Assembly (NCBI RefSeq): GCF_014643835.1
Contig: NZ_BMKD01000003.1
Location: forward strand, 496,001 to 560,000
From: Mucilaginibacter rubeus
GTDB taxonomy: Bacteria; Bacteroidota; Bacteroidia; Sphingobacteriales; Sphingobacteriaceae
Length of the DNA: 64,000 nt
Direction: 5' to 3'
In this document: piece by piece, positions 41,935 through 52,353 of the stretch
Numbering within the stretch: position 1 is the first letter of the stretch
Layout of the letters: the number at the start of each line of letters is the position of its first letter
Notes under the pieces: model-generated
What the model was told of the DNA's origin: nothing
The model's database searches: none
What the model saw: the letters and a program-made list of their open reading frames with translations, nothing else
Made by a program: the position numbers and the translations under genes

Positions 41935-42937
41935 GTATAATAGGTAGTTTAACTTTGAATATTTTATCTTCAGATATGATCTCTATATGTTTATCAAGCA
42001 GGTGATCGTAACGCAAATTGATATTCTTAAGCCCAACACCTGTTGATGGTTCTTCAAAGCGCTTTGGTTTTATTTCGTTTTCCATAACGATGTTTTCACC
42101 CTCAGTATACAGTTTGATATGCAGGGGATGATCTAATGATACCACATTGTGTTTAATACAGTTTTCTATCAATAGCTGCAGTGTGAATGGGGGAATTAGC
42201 GTACCGCGATATTGTTCATGTATAGTATTAGTGAAAATAAAACCGTCTTCAAACCTGGCTTTAAGTAAAAAATTGTAAGCTTCTACAATTTCCAGTTCGT
42301 CGGATAAATGAATGAGGTCTAATTTTCGGCTCTCAAGCGTAAAACGGTAAAAATTTGAAAGTTTAAGGATGAAATCTACCGAGTGTTGGTCATTGGTCTC
42401 AACCATCGCCTTTAGGGTATTGAGACTGTTAAACAGGAAATGCGGGTTGATCTGCTGTTTCAACAGTTCATATTGTGCGCCAAGGTTATCGGCCTTAATA
42501 CGTTCCAACTCAACGTTAACCTGCTGGTTTTGGTAGTTCTGGTACAACAGGTTTATAAGCATATAAAATACCAGGTTAATAAGTATGCCCCTTACTTCGA
42601 TCATCAGCATTACCGGGCCAAAATTCAAATGCGTTAGTATCAGTTGCTGTATGTAGGCTAAGGCCAGCATTACCCCCATACCTATCAGCAGTGTTGTAAG
42701 GAGCCGGGAATACGAGATGCTTTTATTCAGTTGTTTATTGCCCGATTGCTTTGGCAGCGTATAGATATTATAGTACCATACAAACAATGAAAATGCTGCC
42801 GTAACCGCCGAATTCACTGCCGCTTCAGCGGGTTTAAAATGGCGTTCGGCTATTTGGGGAACGGAGGCCAACAGGCCAAGGAAAATTGAACTGCTCCATA
42901 TAATTCCGGGAGAGATTTTAAATGTTGTGTCTTTCAT
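41915..42937 (-). CDS. LytS/YehU-like sensor histidine kinase
   Basis: This 340-aa protein has four membrane helices at about 10-28, 38-57, 78-98 and 110-132. A His_kinase domain follows with QINPHFLFNSLNTL (phosphoacceptor His near 164), then a HATPase region with NCIKHNVV and STGVGLKNINLR. No large periplasmic sensor is present. The pair with the LytTR regulator is co-transcribed, as shown by the 20-nt overlap. A promoter with the expected -33 and -7 boxes lies 40-70 nt upstream. Confidence 0.92.
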   Translation of the reverse strand: MKDTTFKISPGIIWSSSIFLGLLASVPQIAERHFKPAEAAVNSAVTAAFSLFVWYYNIYTLPKQSGNKQLNKSISYSRLLTTLLIGMGVMLALAYIQQLILTHLNFGPVMLMIEVRGILINLVFYMLINLLYQNYQNQQVNVELERIKADNLGAQYELLKQQINPHFLFNSLNTLKAMVETNDQHSVDFILKLSNFYRFTLESRKLDLIHLSDELEIVEAYNFLLKARFEDGFIFTNTIHEQYRGTLIPPFTLQLLIENCIKHNVVSLDHPLHIKLYTEGENIVMENEIKPKRFEEPSTGVGLKNINLRYDHLLDKHIEIISEDKIFKVKLPIIHEHYHH

Positions 42938-43328
42938 TTATTGCAAGGGTTTGCGGAAATAAAATGGTCGCCGGGCAAATATAAAGTTAATTATGGCCTA
43001 TAGGCCAAATCTGCTGTTGTGTTACTAAAACCACCGTCAAACTTTAATCTGTTTTGACCAAACACCCCAATTATTTCCGTTTGCTGCTAAAATATAACAG
43101 GTTTCAATATGGAAATATGGGTTTATGGTACAAGCGGACATCTTATCACCTGAATTAGACATTTTAAACCGCGAATATTACGATAATAGAATTGCAGACA
43201 ATCGGTTTTGGGCGATGAGCAGATAGGGGTTTCTTAAATCAACCTAAAATAGCTTTGATCAAGATTTTTTACTTAAAATTGTACATTATTTCAGTTAACT
43301 GTTCCCGTTAAAAGCAAGCCGCTCAACA
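42938..43328. other. 391-nt divergent intergenic region, LytS and sigma factor promoters
   Basis: It holds the LytS promoter at 42976-43008 and a perfect palindrome GGCCTATAGGCC (42995-43006). No gene was seen. The side facing the ECF sigma gene has no recognised consensus. Confidence 0.55.
42976..43008 (-). promoter_or_regulatory. Promoter of the LytS/LytTR operon with a palindrome in the spacer
   Basis: On the minus strand TTG (43008-43006) is followed after 22 nt by TATATTTG (42983-42976). The palindrome GGCCTATAGGCC (42995-43006) lies in the spacer and could be an operator. The leader would be about 35 nt. Confidence 0.6.
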
Positions 43329-43868
43329 TTGGAGATTAAAGAACTTATAGATTCTATTCATTATAATAATGATGAATCTGCCTTTAATGAATTGTATAAG
43401 CTGCTGATCAATAATCTTAATCAGTTTGCCTGGTCCTTTTTGGGCGATAAGGAAGCTTGCGAGGAGATTATCAACGATCTTTTTGTAAATATCTGGACTG
43501 GCCGCCACAAGCTTAACAAGATCTCGAACCCTAAAGTATACTTTTATGTGGCTATAAAAAATGCCTGTCTTAACCATATCCGAAGTAACACCTCAAAAAG
43601 AAACCGCGACGCTCAACTTGCCGAAACCTATTATTTTCATTTATCGGTGGATCCCGCGCAATTGCTCATCAGCAAAGAGCTGCAAGCCGGAGTTCTAAAC
43701 GCTGTAAACAGTTTGCCGCCCCGTTGTAAGCTCATTTTTAAAATGGTTAAAGAGGATGATCTCTCCTGCAATGAGGTAGCCGATATCCTTGGTCTCTCTA
43801 ACAAAACTGTATTTGCCCAACTGGCCATCGCGTTGAAGAAACTGGATGAGGCACTTGGGAATAAATAG
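43329..43868 (+). CDS. ECF RNA polymerase sigma-70 factor of the PUL
   Basis: This 179-aa protein starts at TTG (43329). It shows sigma region 2 (FNELYKLLINNLNQFAWSFLGDKEACEEIINDLFVNIW) and region 4 (LPPRCKLIFKMVKEDDLSCNEVADILGLSNKTVFAQL) typical of the Bacteroidota expansion of ECF factors. It is followed by a FecR-type anti-sigma gene 84 nt later and by SusC with an STN domain. It should therefore drive transcription of the glycan-use genes when the receptor is occupied. The non-ATG start has no better alternative nearby. Confidence 0.9.
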   Translation: MEIKELIDSIHYNNDESAFNELYKLLINNLNQFAWSFLGDKEACEEIINDLFVNIWTGRHKLNKISNPKVYFYVAIKNACLNHIRSNTSKRNRDAQLAETYYFHLSVDPAQLLISKELQAGVLNAVNSLPPRCKLIFKMVKEDDLSCNEVADILGLSNKTVFAQLAIALKKLDEALGNK

Positions 43869-43952
43869 GTTGATCCCCTTCAAAAAAATATTTTAATTTC
43901 TTTTAGGAAAAACTGGGAACTGCTGTGTCCTTAAGCCAGAATACCAATTACT

Positions 43953-45020
43953 ATGAGCAAATCCAGGTTTATTGAGTTAATGGCCAAAAGCATGGGCAAA
44001 ACTGCCAGTGCTGAAGAATTGACCGAACTCGACATGTTTCTTGAACAATTTCCCGACTATAAAAAAACTTACAATGTTACCAATGCTTTAAAAGGAAACG
44101 GCACTGAAGCAACAGAAACAAAACCGGAAGAGATTAACGGAAACCTGGAGGAAATCTGGAACCGGATTAAAAGCTTGAACGAAAATTCGGCGAATGATAC
44201 TAAGATAAAACCAATGTTCAGGTGGCAATGGGTTGCTGCAGCGGTACTGGTGCTTGTTACTACAGGCGTTTTATTTTATAACAGAGCGGTACAGCAGGAT
44301 ACTTTAACCACCGAAAACATATTACATGAAATTCGTGTGCCTTACGGTAAAACCGAAAAGCTCAAACTGCCCGACGGAACACAGGTTACCCTGAATGCAG
44401 GCAGTACTTTTTCATACCCTGAGGCTTTTGAAAAAAATAGCCGGGATGTAAGCCTTACCGGCGAAGGTTTTTTTGAAGTTACCAAAAATGCTAAGAAACC
44501 TTTTCTGGTACATACTGCTAAGCTTGTTGTAAAGGTATTAGGAACGGTGTTTAATGTTAAGGCTTATAATAATGATAAAACAGTTGAAACTACGCTGTTA
44601 AAAGGTAAGGTACAGGTTGAATTAAAAAACAATCCCGAAAAAAAGATTATCCTGTTGCCTAATGAAAAGCTGATTGTTGTTAATAACCGGGAGCCTAAAA
44701 GTGTAAAGAGCAAGGAAGGTAAAATTGAATACCAGGTAACCGAATTGCCTCATGTTAAGCCGGATGAAGTGAAAGAAACAGCCTGGGTTGATAACCGCAT
44801 CCTGTTCACCAACGAGATGTTTGAAGATGTGGCTGCTCAAATTGAACGCAAATACAACGTGCAGGTTGTGTTTGAAGATCGGGCGCTTCGTACCGAGCAG
44901 ATAAGCGGTTTACTTGATAAAGAAACGTTGAAGGAAGCTTTAGGCATTATTGAACTGACCACGCCGTTCAATTTTAGGGTTGATGGACAAACGGTGTACC
45001 TGTCAAAGAAAGATAAATAA
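43953..45020 (+). CDS. FecR-type anti-sigma factor
   Basis: This 355-aa protein has a cytoplasmic anti-sigma region at 1-80 and a membrane helix at 92-110 (WVAAAVLVLVTTGVLFY). A periplasmic FecR domain lies at about 125-225 (IRVPYGKTEKLKLPDGT, LNAGSTFSYPEAF, VTKNAKKPFLVHT) and a C-terminal DUF4974-like domain at about 280-355. It binds the ECF factor at 43329-43868 until the SusC signalling domain relieves it. It lies directly between sigma and SusC, the standard order. Confidence 0.92.
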   Translation: MSKSRFIELMAKSMGKTASAEELTELDMFLEQFPDYKKTYNVTNALKGNGTEATETKPEEINGNLEEIWNRIKSLNENSANDTKIKPMFRWQWVAAAVLVLVTTGVLFYNRAVQQDTLTTENILHEIRVPYGKTEKLKLPDGTQVTLNAGSTFSYPEAFEKNSRDVSLTGEGFFEVTKNAKKPFLVHTAKLVVKVLGTVFNVKAYNNDKTVETTLLKGKVQVELKNNPEKKIILLPNEKLIVVNNREPKSVKSKEGKIEYQVTELPHVKPDEVKETAWVDNRILFTNEMFEDVAAQIERKYNVQVVFEDRALRTEQISGLLDKETLKEALGIIELTTPFNFRVDGQTVYLSKKDK

Positions 45021-45215
45021 AAACAAAATAAACTAACTAACCACTTAATTAACAGCTTATGATATTGAAAACTTACCTGTCAGATTCCTGAAATATCCTC
45101 AAATAAACAAGGGAAGAGCTGCCACTCCTCCCCGCAAACAAATAGGATTTTATTAACGGAGTAAGCTATTGTAACACAGCACTTACTCCATCCATTTATT
45201 TTCAAAACAAATGTA

Positions 45216-48200
45216 ATGAAAAAAACAAGAAGGGTGTTCCCGCTTCGTGGCGCGCCCGTGTGTCTCAAAGTTATTTTGCTGATGAAAGCAGTATTTTTAT
45301 TGGTCATGGTTACCTGTGTGCAAGTTTCTGCAAAAGTGTACTCACAGCAGAAATTTACGCTTAACCTAAAGCAGGCCGAAGTAAGCAGTGTCCTTACCAA
45401 AATTCAAAAACAAAGTGATTACCGTTTCTTTTACAACTATGCCAGTGTTAAAAAGTTGGGTAGGGTTGATGTGGATGTAAAAGACGCAACTATTGATGAG
45501 CTGCTTGCCGTTATCATTGATGATAAGCTCTCCTATAAAATGAGTGATGATCATGTAGTGATCATTGCCAACCAGGAGGATGCCAAAAACCTTGCCCTTA
45601 TAAAAGGAAAAGTTGTTGATGCCAAAGGTGAACCGCTTATTGGTGTAAACATTAGGCTTCAAGGTACTAATCAGGGTACTACTACCGATCTAAATGGTAA
45701 TTTCAGTATCGATGCCCCTGTAAACGGCGTGTTGGAAATATCTTATATCGGGTATGAAAAGAAGGTTGTTACTATAACCGGAAGCCAAACTTTAAATATC
45801 ACCCTCGTTGCCCTGCCATCTGCCTTGACCGAAGTTGTGGTTGTTGGTTATGGTACCAGCAAAAAGGTTGATGTTACGGGTGCAGTAGCAAGCGTTAAAG
45901 GATCGGATATTCAAAACTTGCCTGTTAGTACAGCGGCCCAGGCTTTAGATGGCCGTGCAAGTGGTGTAAGTATTGTTCGTAACGATGGTTCACCTGGCGC
46001 TGCGCCGAGCATCAGGATCCGTGGAACAGGTACAGTGAATGATGCCAATCCGTTAATTGTAATTGACGGTGTACCTACCAGTAACCCTGACGCGTTAAGT
46101 GACATTAACCCCAACGATATTGCCAGCGTCGACATTTTGAAAGACGCCTCTTCAAGCGCTATTTACGGTACACGTGCTGCGAATGGTGTGGTTTTAGTAA
46201 CTACGAAAAGAGGTACTTATAATCAAAAGCTGGCAACCACTGTTAACTTTTATAGCGGGTTTTCCAACACAACTAAATATCTTAATCTGCTAACGGCTCC
46301 AGATTTATTTAAATTAAAAAGGGAACGTTATACAAATGACGGCGTAGCAATTGATGCTCCATGGGATGATAATTATTATGCTACTCAAAGAACTGACTGG
46401 CAAAGGGCTATTATGGGTACCGGGCGTGTAACCAATGGCGATGTTAGTATCCAGGGTGGTAATGATGCTTCAAACTATTACTTTTCAAGCTCTATTTATA
46501 ACGAGGATGGTATTATTGATAAAACCAACTTCAAACGATACAGTACACGTATCAATTCCGAGCATAAGATAACTTCATGGTTAAAACTGGGAGAGAACGT
46601 TCAACTGACCTACGGTAATAACAATGGCTTTGATAACAATAATTCGCAAACGGGTTTGATATTTTCGGCTCTGCGTTTTAACCCGGCTATACCGCTGGTA
46701 AATCCTGATGGTACTTACGGTACATCAAAGGCTTTTGCTAATCAGTTGGGTGATATCAACAGTCCCTATGCTACTATCCAAATGGCCGACAGGTACACTA
46801 AAAAGTACAGGGCCTTGGCCAACGCGTTTGCTGAAATTACCTTTTTAAAGGAGCTGAAATTGAAGGTTAACTATGCCTTTGACGGTACATTTATCCGCAA
46901 TTATAATTTTAGTATCGCAGATAATAATCAAACAAGGCCAAACCCAAATTCTACCTTAACTCAATCTGAAGAGGAAGTATCGTCACAGTTGCTTGAATCT
47001 TTTCTTACGTATGATAAGGTGTTTGGCAAAAGTCACGTAACTTTTACAGGTGGTTATTCTTATCAAAACTTTAAAGATTACGGTTTTAACGCTCAAAGGG
47101 TTGGTTATGACGACACCGATCCCGATCAACGGGTGCTTAACCAGGGCAATGGCCAATTCAATTCAAATATCTTGCCTCAGCCATCTTCACTGCAGTCGGG
47201 CTTTGCAAGGTTATTTTATGATTTTGACAGCAGGTACCTGGCAACCGTTACTTTTCGTGCAGACGGTTCTTCCAAATTTGCGCCCGGCAAACAGTGGGGG
47301 TACTTTCCTGCATTCTCCTTGGGCTGGAGAATTACCAGTGAAAAATTCATGAAAAATATCACCTGGATTAATAACTTGAAATTGACGGGTGGTTATGGTG
47401 AGTTGGGTAATCAAAATGTACTGCCTTTTCAGTATCTAAGCTTGATCAAAATTGGCAGTACTTATGAAAATGGTGGTTATGCCTTTGGCGGCACGGGAGT
47501 AAGTGGTGCAGCTGTTACAAGTATTGCAAATCCGGATATTACTTGGGAGCGTACTGCTATGACCAACATTACCCTTGATGCTGGTTTCCTGAATAACCAG
47601 TTAAATACCACACTTACGTATTTCAATAAGAATACTAAAGATATGCTGATATCACCGCCGGTAGTAGGTTCAGCGGGTTCGGTAGCTATTCCAAATCAAA
47701 ACATCGGTACAATGAATAACAAAGGTGTCGAAGTTGAAATTAACTATCAAGGCGGCGATAAACTAAAATATTCATTCGGTGCCAATGCTTCGTTTATCAA
47801 AAATAAGGTAACTAAACTTAATGGAGAAGGTACTTTCATTGGTTCGACAGTTTACGGGCGTTCAAGCCAGGAAATCTCAAGAACATATCAGGGTCAGCCG
47901 ATAGCTTCTTTTTACGGATGGAAAACAAATGGCCTTTACCAAACCCAGGCAGAAATTGATAACGATCCGGCGCTTAAAAATGATTCGCGCAAGGCTAATA
48001 TCAAACCCGGCGATGTGCGTTTTCTGGATTTAAATGGCGATGGCCAGATTGATGGTAATGACCGCACCAATTTGGGCAATCCAAATCCTAATGCTACAGT
48101 TGGTTTGCAAGGCAGTCTTTCATACAAAGGTTTTGACTTTGCAGCAAACTTTACCGGCGTATTTGGTGTAAGCCTTTATAATGCCGATAGGATGCAAGGT

Positions 48201-48584
48201 ATTGATCCAACCTATCCGTTTAATCTTTATGCCGAAGACATGAACCGCTGGACAGGGCCGGGCACAAGCAACTCGATCCCGCGTATGTCATTAGATCGTG
48301 CTAACGACAATTATCGCACATCCGACCTGTTTGTCGAAAGCGGGAATTACTTTGCCCTCAAAAATGCCACTTTAGGTTATACTTTACCTGCAAGCTGGGC
48401 TAAAAAAGCGACACTGAAAAGCGTAAGGTTATATGCATCAGGTCAAAACATATTTTTTATAACCAATTATAAAGGATACACCCCTGAGCTTGGTTATACT
48501 AATGGCAACCTGCAGCGTGGGGTTGATGTGGCCCAGTACCCTACGGTACGTACAATTACATTCGGTATAACTGCTAAACTTTAA
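45216..48584 (+). CDS. SusC/RagA family TonB-linked outer membrane protein with STN domain
   Basis: This 1122-aa receptor starts with an unusually long leader (about 35 residues), then an STN signalling domain at about 45-120 (FTLNLKQAEVSSVLTKIQKQ, SYKMSDDHVVIIANQ). A CarboxypepD_reg-like domain lies at 130-215 (VVDAKGEPLIGVNIRLQG). The plug has GYGTSKKVDVTGAVASV and a repeated SusC signature (SIRIRGTGTVNDANPLIVIDG). A barrel runs to the C-terminus. With SusD it imports oligosaccharides in a TonB-dependent way. The STN domain links binding to FecR and sigma release. The following SusD starts 4 nt after its stop. Confidence 0.95.
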   Translation: MKKTRRVFPLRGAPVCLKVILLMKAVFLLVMVTCVQVSAKVYSQQKFTLNLKQAEVSSVLTKIQKQSDYRFFYNYASVKKLGRVDVDVKDATIDELLAVIIDDKLSYKMSDDHVVIIANQEDAKNLALIKGKVVDAKGEPLIGVNIRLQGTNQGTTTDLNGNFSIDAPVNGVLEISYIGYEKKVVTITGSQTLNITLVALPSALTEVVVVGYGTSKKVDVTGAVASVKGSDIQNLPVSTAAQALDGRASGVSIVRNDGSPGAAPSIRIRGTGTVNDANPLIVIDGVPTSNPDALSDINPNDIASVDILKDASSSAIYGTRAANGVVLVTTKRGTYNQKLATTVNFYSGFSNTTKYLNLLTAPDLFKLKRERYTNDGVAIDAPWDDNYYATQRTDWQRAIMGTGRVTNGDVSIQGGNDASNYYFSSSIYNEDGIIDKTNFKRYSTRINSEHKITSWLKLGENVQLTYGNNNGFDNNNSQTGLIFSALRFNPAIPLVNPDGTYGTSKAFANQLGDINSPYATIQMADRYTKKYRALANAFAEITFLKELKLKVNYAFDGTFIRNYNFSIADNNQTRPNPNSTLTQSEEEVSSQLLESFLTYDKVFGKSHVTFTGGYSYQNFKDYGFNAQRVGYDDTDPDQRVLNQGNGQFNSNILPQPSSLQSGFARLFYDFDSRYLATVTFRADGSSKFAPGKQWGYFPAFSLGWRITSEKFMKNITWINNLKLTGGYGELGNQNVLPFQYLSLIKIGSTYENGGYAFGGTGVSGAAVTSIANPDITWERTAMTNITLDAGFLNNQLNTTLTYFNKNTKDMLISPPVVGSAGSVAIPNQNIGTMNNKGVEVEINYQGGDKLKYSFGANASFIKNKVTKLNGEGTFIGSTVYGRSSQEISRTYQGQPIASFYGWKTNGLYQTQAEIDNDPALKNDSRKANIKPGDVRFLDLNGDGQIDGNDRTNLGNPNPNATVGLQGSLSYKGFDFAANFTGVFGVSLYNADRMQGIDPTYPFNLYAEDMNRWTGPGTSNSIPRMSLDRANDNYRTSDLFVESGNYFALKNATLGYTLPASWAKKATLKSVRLYASGQNIFFITNYKGYTPELGYTNGNLQRGVDVAQYPTVRTITFGITAKL

Positions 48585-48588
48585 AATC

Positions 48589-50067
48589 ATGAAATCGAAA
48601 ATTACAATATATATGGTTATAGGGCTGGCGTTACTCAACAGCGCCTGTAAAAAAGCACTTGATCTTAAACAACAAGGGGTTTATACCTCAGATAATTATT
48701 TCAGGAACGAAGTTGATGCTGTAAATGCGGTTTCCGGTATTTATAGCCTTTTGGAAGAAGAGGATTATGTTGGCCACGCGGAGGCTACATTTGATGTTCC
48801 ATCTGACGATTACTGGCGTTCAGGTGATCATAGCGAGGATGAGGGCATTGAGAACTTAACTTATGATGCTTCAAATGCAGCCATCAGGTATCCATGGAAA
48901 TGGAGGTATGAAACCATCAACCGGGCAACCAATTGCATCATTAACATCCCAAAGATCACCGCAATATCTGCCGATATTAAAAATCGGAGTATGGGCGAAG
49001 CTTATTTTTTACGTGCCTTTGGCTACTGGCGTTTAATGATCATTCATGGCGATGTACCTATCATTACCGAAGATGATTACTCAAAACAAACTTTTAATGT
49101 TCCAAAATCGCCAATTGAAGAAGTACGAAAACAGATCGAGTCGGACTTGTTGAAAGCGGTGGATCTTTTGCCTGAAAGCTATGGCTCTGCCGACCGCGGC
49201 CGTGTAAGCAAAGGAACTGCATTGGGCTTATTAACCAAGCTTTACATGTATTGGGAAAAACTTCCTGAGGCAATTGCAACCGGTCAAAAAGTGATTTCCA
49301 ATTCACATTACGCGTTGGCTGCTAACTACGCCGATAATTTTACCCGTGCTAACGAAACCAGCACCGAGTTGCTTTTTTCGATCCAGGCTGTACAAACCGT
49401 TGTACAAAATGACTTTACAGTTTATTACATTCCAAGATCATGGAACGGTTATGGCTTTAGTCAGCCATTACAGGGACTTGCCAATGAGTTTGAGGCAGGT
49501 GATCCGCGTAAACAGGCTACTTTATTAAGCGTTGGCGACAAGGTTGATCTGGGTGATGGCAAGGGCTTGACAACGTTTACCGCCGATCTTTCTGCTACTG
49601 GTTATGCATTTAAAAAGTACGCTGTATTTAATACTGAAGCTGATGGCGGTGGAGTTGACCACAGTTATGCTGTGCCTCTAATGCGTTCTGCAGATATTTA
49701 TTTATTAGTTGCCGAAGCCTTGATCCGTACACAAGGTGCCGGAGCTGGTGACGCTTTGATCAACCAGATCAGGCATAGGGCTTCTCCACTGTTAAAACCT
49801 GTTTCAGGAGCTGGCATGAAAGAGCTGATCCATGAGCGTCGAGTTGAACTGGCGGGTGAAGATCAACGCCATCAGGACCTGATGCGCTGGGATAAAGCTA
49901 AAATTGTGGATATAGCGGCAATTTATAACCTTGCTGTTTCCAAAGCTCCGCTTGATCAAAACAAAACGGTAACCTTTGTACGCCCTAAAAACTATTACTT
50001 CCCAATCCCCCAGGTTGAGATTGATAAGAGTAAAGGTGTGTTAGTACAGAACCCTAATTTTAAATAA
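48589..50067 (+). CDS. SusD/RagB family surface lipoprotein
   Basis: This 492-aa protein has a lipoprotein signal with lipobox LNSAC (Cys20), so it is anchored to the outer membrane. The N-terminal DNYFRNEVDAVNAVSGIYSLL and the C-terminal LIHERRVELAGEDQRHQDLMRW are diagnostic of SusD/RagB. TPR-like helices lie between. It acts as the lid of the SusC channel and binds the glycan at the cell surface. It lies 4 nt after SusC and 74 nt before GH89. Confidence 0.95.
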   Translation: MKSKITIYMVIGLALLNSACKKALDLKQQGVYTSDNYFRNEVDAVNAVSGIYSLLEEEDYVGHAEATFDVPSDDYWRSGDHSEDEGIENLTYDASNAAIRYPWKWRYETINRATNCIINIPKITAISADIKNRSMGEAYFLRAFGYWRLMIIHGDVPIITEDDYSKQTFNVPKSPIEEVRKQIESDLLKAVDLLPESYGSADRGRVSKGTALGLLTKLYMYWEKLPEAIATGQKVISNSHYALAANYADNFTRANETSTELLFSIQAVQTVVQNDFTVYYIPRSWNGYGFSQPLQGLANEFEAGDPRKQATLLSVGDKVDLGDGKGLTTFTADLSATGYAFKKYAVFNTEADGGGVDHSYAVPLMRSADIYLLVAEALIRTQGAGAGDALINQIRHRASPLLKPVSGAGMKELIHERRVELAGEDQRHQDLMRWDKAKIVDIAAIYNLAVSKAPLDQNKTVTFVRPKNYYFPIPQVEIDKSKGVLVQNPNFK

Positions 50068-50141
50068 TTATATCCTTATACCGGCAATAGGGGAGAGCCT
50101 CATGTTGCCGGTATTTATTTCCAGCGTTTAATTATCTGTTG

Positions 50142-52337
50142 ATGAGAAAGTGTTTACTTGTTGTTGCTATTATTTCATTGGGTTTTAAAGCCAGTGCCCA
50201 GGTTGATCAGAAAGCCTCGTACGATTTTATTGAAAGAGTAATTCCCGGCAAAGGTAATTTGTTTGTTGTTGAGGCTATCCCGCAACAAAACGGCAAAGAT
50301 GTATTTGAATTGGAAAGCCGTAATGGTAAAATTGTGCTGAGAGGTAATAATGGCCTTTCTATAGCATCAGCACTAAATTACTATCTTAAAAATTATTGCT
50401 TTTGCGATATCGGCTGGAATGGCACAAACCTTAATTTGCCTGCTACTTTGCCGTCAGTTAAAGGCCTCATCCATAAAACCACGCCTTACCAATATCGCTA
50501 CTACTTAAATTACTGCACGTTTAATTACACCATGGCCTGGTGGGATTGGGAACGCTGGCAAAAAGAAATTGACTGGATGGCCCTGAACGGTATCAATATG
50601 CCGCTGGCCATAACCGGCGAAGAAGCCGTTTGGCAAACCGTTTACAAAGACATGGGGTTTACTGATAAACAACTATATGAGTTTTTTAGCGGCCCTGCTT
50701 ATTTTTCATGGTTTTGGATGGGGAACATTGATGCCTGGGGCGGCCCGCTGCCGCAACATTGGATGGACTCGCATAAAGCATTACAAAAAAAGATTTTAGA
50801 GCGCGAACGCTCATTTGGGATGACGCCTGTATTGTCGTCATTTACCGGCCATGTGCCGCCATCATTTAAAGATAAATTCCCCGCTGCTAAGGTTAAAAGA
50901 ACCAACTGGGATGCCGGGTTTCCAGATGTTTTTATACTTGATCCCGACGATCCGATGTTTGAAACCATCGGTAAAAAATATATAGAGGCACAAACAAAAG
51001 AGTTCGGTACCGACCACCTGTACTCGGCCGATACTTTTAATGAAAACGTGCCGCCAACAAATGATTCAACCTACCTGGATGGTATGAGTAAGAAAGTATT
51101 CAACTCTATGGCTGCTGCCGATCCTAAAGCTATCTGGGTAATGCAGGGTTGGATGTTTCACTATAATAACAAATTCTGGCAGCCGCAACAGATTAAAGCG
51201 CTGCTTAACGCTGTGCCAAACGAGCAGATGATCGTGCTTGATTTGTACAGCGATGCCCACCCGGTTTGGAACCGTACGGAAGCTTACTATGGCAAACCAT
51301 GGATCTGGAGTATGCTCCAAAACTTTGGCGGGAACATCAGCCTGTTTGGTCGTATGCGCCATGTAGCTGCCGATCCGGCCATGGCCCTGCATGATCCTGA
51401 ATCAAAAAATATGCGTGGTATTGGTGTTACACCCGAAGGTATCGAACAAAACCCTGCGCTGTTTGCACTAATGTTGGAAAACGTTTGGAACGATACCCCG
51501 ATTGATGCCGATAAATGGGTAGCTAACTATGCGCAGCGCCGTTACGGACAAGCTAACAATCAGGCAGATGAAGCATGGCACATCCTGTTAAATTCGGTGT
51601 ACTCAGGCGGCCTAACCGAAGGCGGCCCAGAATCGATCATTGTGGCAAGGCCGATAATAAAAAAATATATCGACAGGGTATTGACCAAACTGGATTATGA
51701 CCCTATGCAATTGGTTAAAGCCTGGACGCTACTCATAAATGCTGCCGACAGCCTAAAACAAAGTGATGGTTTTCAGTATGACCTGGTTGATGTTACCCGG
51801 CAGGTGTTGGCCAATTATGCAAGTCCGCTACAGCAGAAAATGGCTCAGGCTTATCAGAATAAGGATCAGCAACAATTTAAATTATATAGCAGCCAATTCC
51901 TGGAGCTCATGGATGATATGGACGCGCTGCTAAGCACGCGCAAAGATTTCCTGTTAGGCAAATGGATCAACGAAGCAAGGACTAACGGCGTAACTGATAA
52001 GGAGAAAAACCTTTACGAGTTTAACGCCCGCGATTTGGTTACCCTTTGGGGCGATAAAGAAAGCGGTTTGCGCGAATATTCCAATCGCCAATGGGCGGGC
52101 TTAATTAAGGAATATTACAAACCACGTTGGGTAATGTACTTTGGGCAGTTGGATAAGTCGTTATCAACCAAAACCGACTTTAATGCCGAAGCCTTTGATA
52201 AGCAGGTAAAGGATTGGGAGTGGCAATGGGTAAACAAGCATGATAATGCTTATACCGATACAGCAAAAGGTGATGCCATTGAAAAATCAAAGCAATTGTT
52301 TGCGAAGTATAATGCGATGATTTTGGGGACGCGATAA
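50142..52337 (+). CDS. Alpha-N-acetylglucosaminidase, GH89
   Basis: I use the ATG at 50142 rather than the TTG just before it (731 aa). A signal peptide precedes the N-terminal NAGLU domain (about 25-110) and the catalytic barrel. The acid/base Glu301 is in DTFNEN and the nucleophile Glu432 in VTPEGIEQN; they are 131 residues apart, as in human NAGLU (316 and 446). MAWWDWERWQKEIDWMALNG and NGINMPLA are further hallmarks. The enzyme removes terminal alpha-N-acetylglucosamine from heparan-like or mucin-type glycans. It lies between SusD and GH35 in one operon. Confidence 0.94.
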   Translation: MRKCLLVVAIISLGFKASAQVDQKASYDFIERVIPGKGNLFVVEAIPQQNGKDVFELESRNGKIVLRGNNGLSIASALNYYLKNYCFCDIGWNGTNLNLPATLPSVKGLIHKTTPYQYRYYLNYCTFNYTMAWWDWERWQKEIDWMALNGINMPLAITGEEAVWQTVYKDMGFTDKQLYEFFSGPAYFSWFWMGNIDAWGGPLPQHWMDSHKALQKKILERERSFGMTPVLSSFTGHVPPSFKDKFPAAKVKRTNWDAGFPDVFILDPDDPMFETIGKKYIEAQTKEFGTDHLYSADTFNENVPPTNDSTYLDGMSKKVFNSMAAADPKAIWVMQGWMFHYNNKFWQPQQIKALLNAVPNEQMIVLDLYSDAHPVWNRTEAYYGKPWIWSMLQNFGGNISLFGRMRHVAADPAMALHDPESKNMRGIGVTPEGIEQNPALFALMLENVWNDTPIDADKWVANYAQRRYGQANNQADEAWHILLNSVYSGGLTEGGPESIIVARPIIKKYIDRVLTKLDYDPMQLVKAWTLLINAADSLKQSDGFQYDLVDVTRQVLANYASPLQQKMAQAYQNKDQQQFKLYSSQFLELMDDMDALLSTRKDFLLGKWINEARTNGVTDKEKNLYEFNARDLVTLWGDKESGLREYSNRQWAGLIKEYYKPRWVMYFGQLDKSLSTKTDFNAEAFDKQVKDWEWQWVNKHDNAYTDTAKGDAIEKSKQLFAKYNAMILGTR

Positions 52338-52353
52338 AAAAATATGAAGTTGA

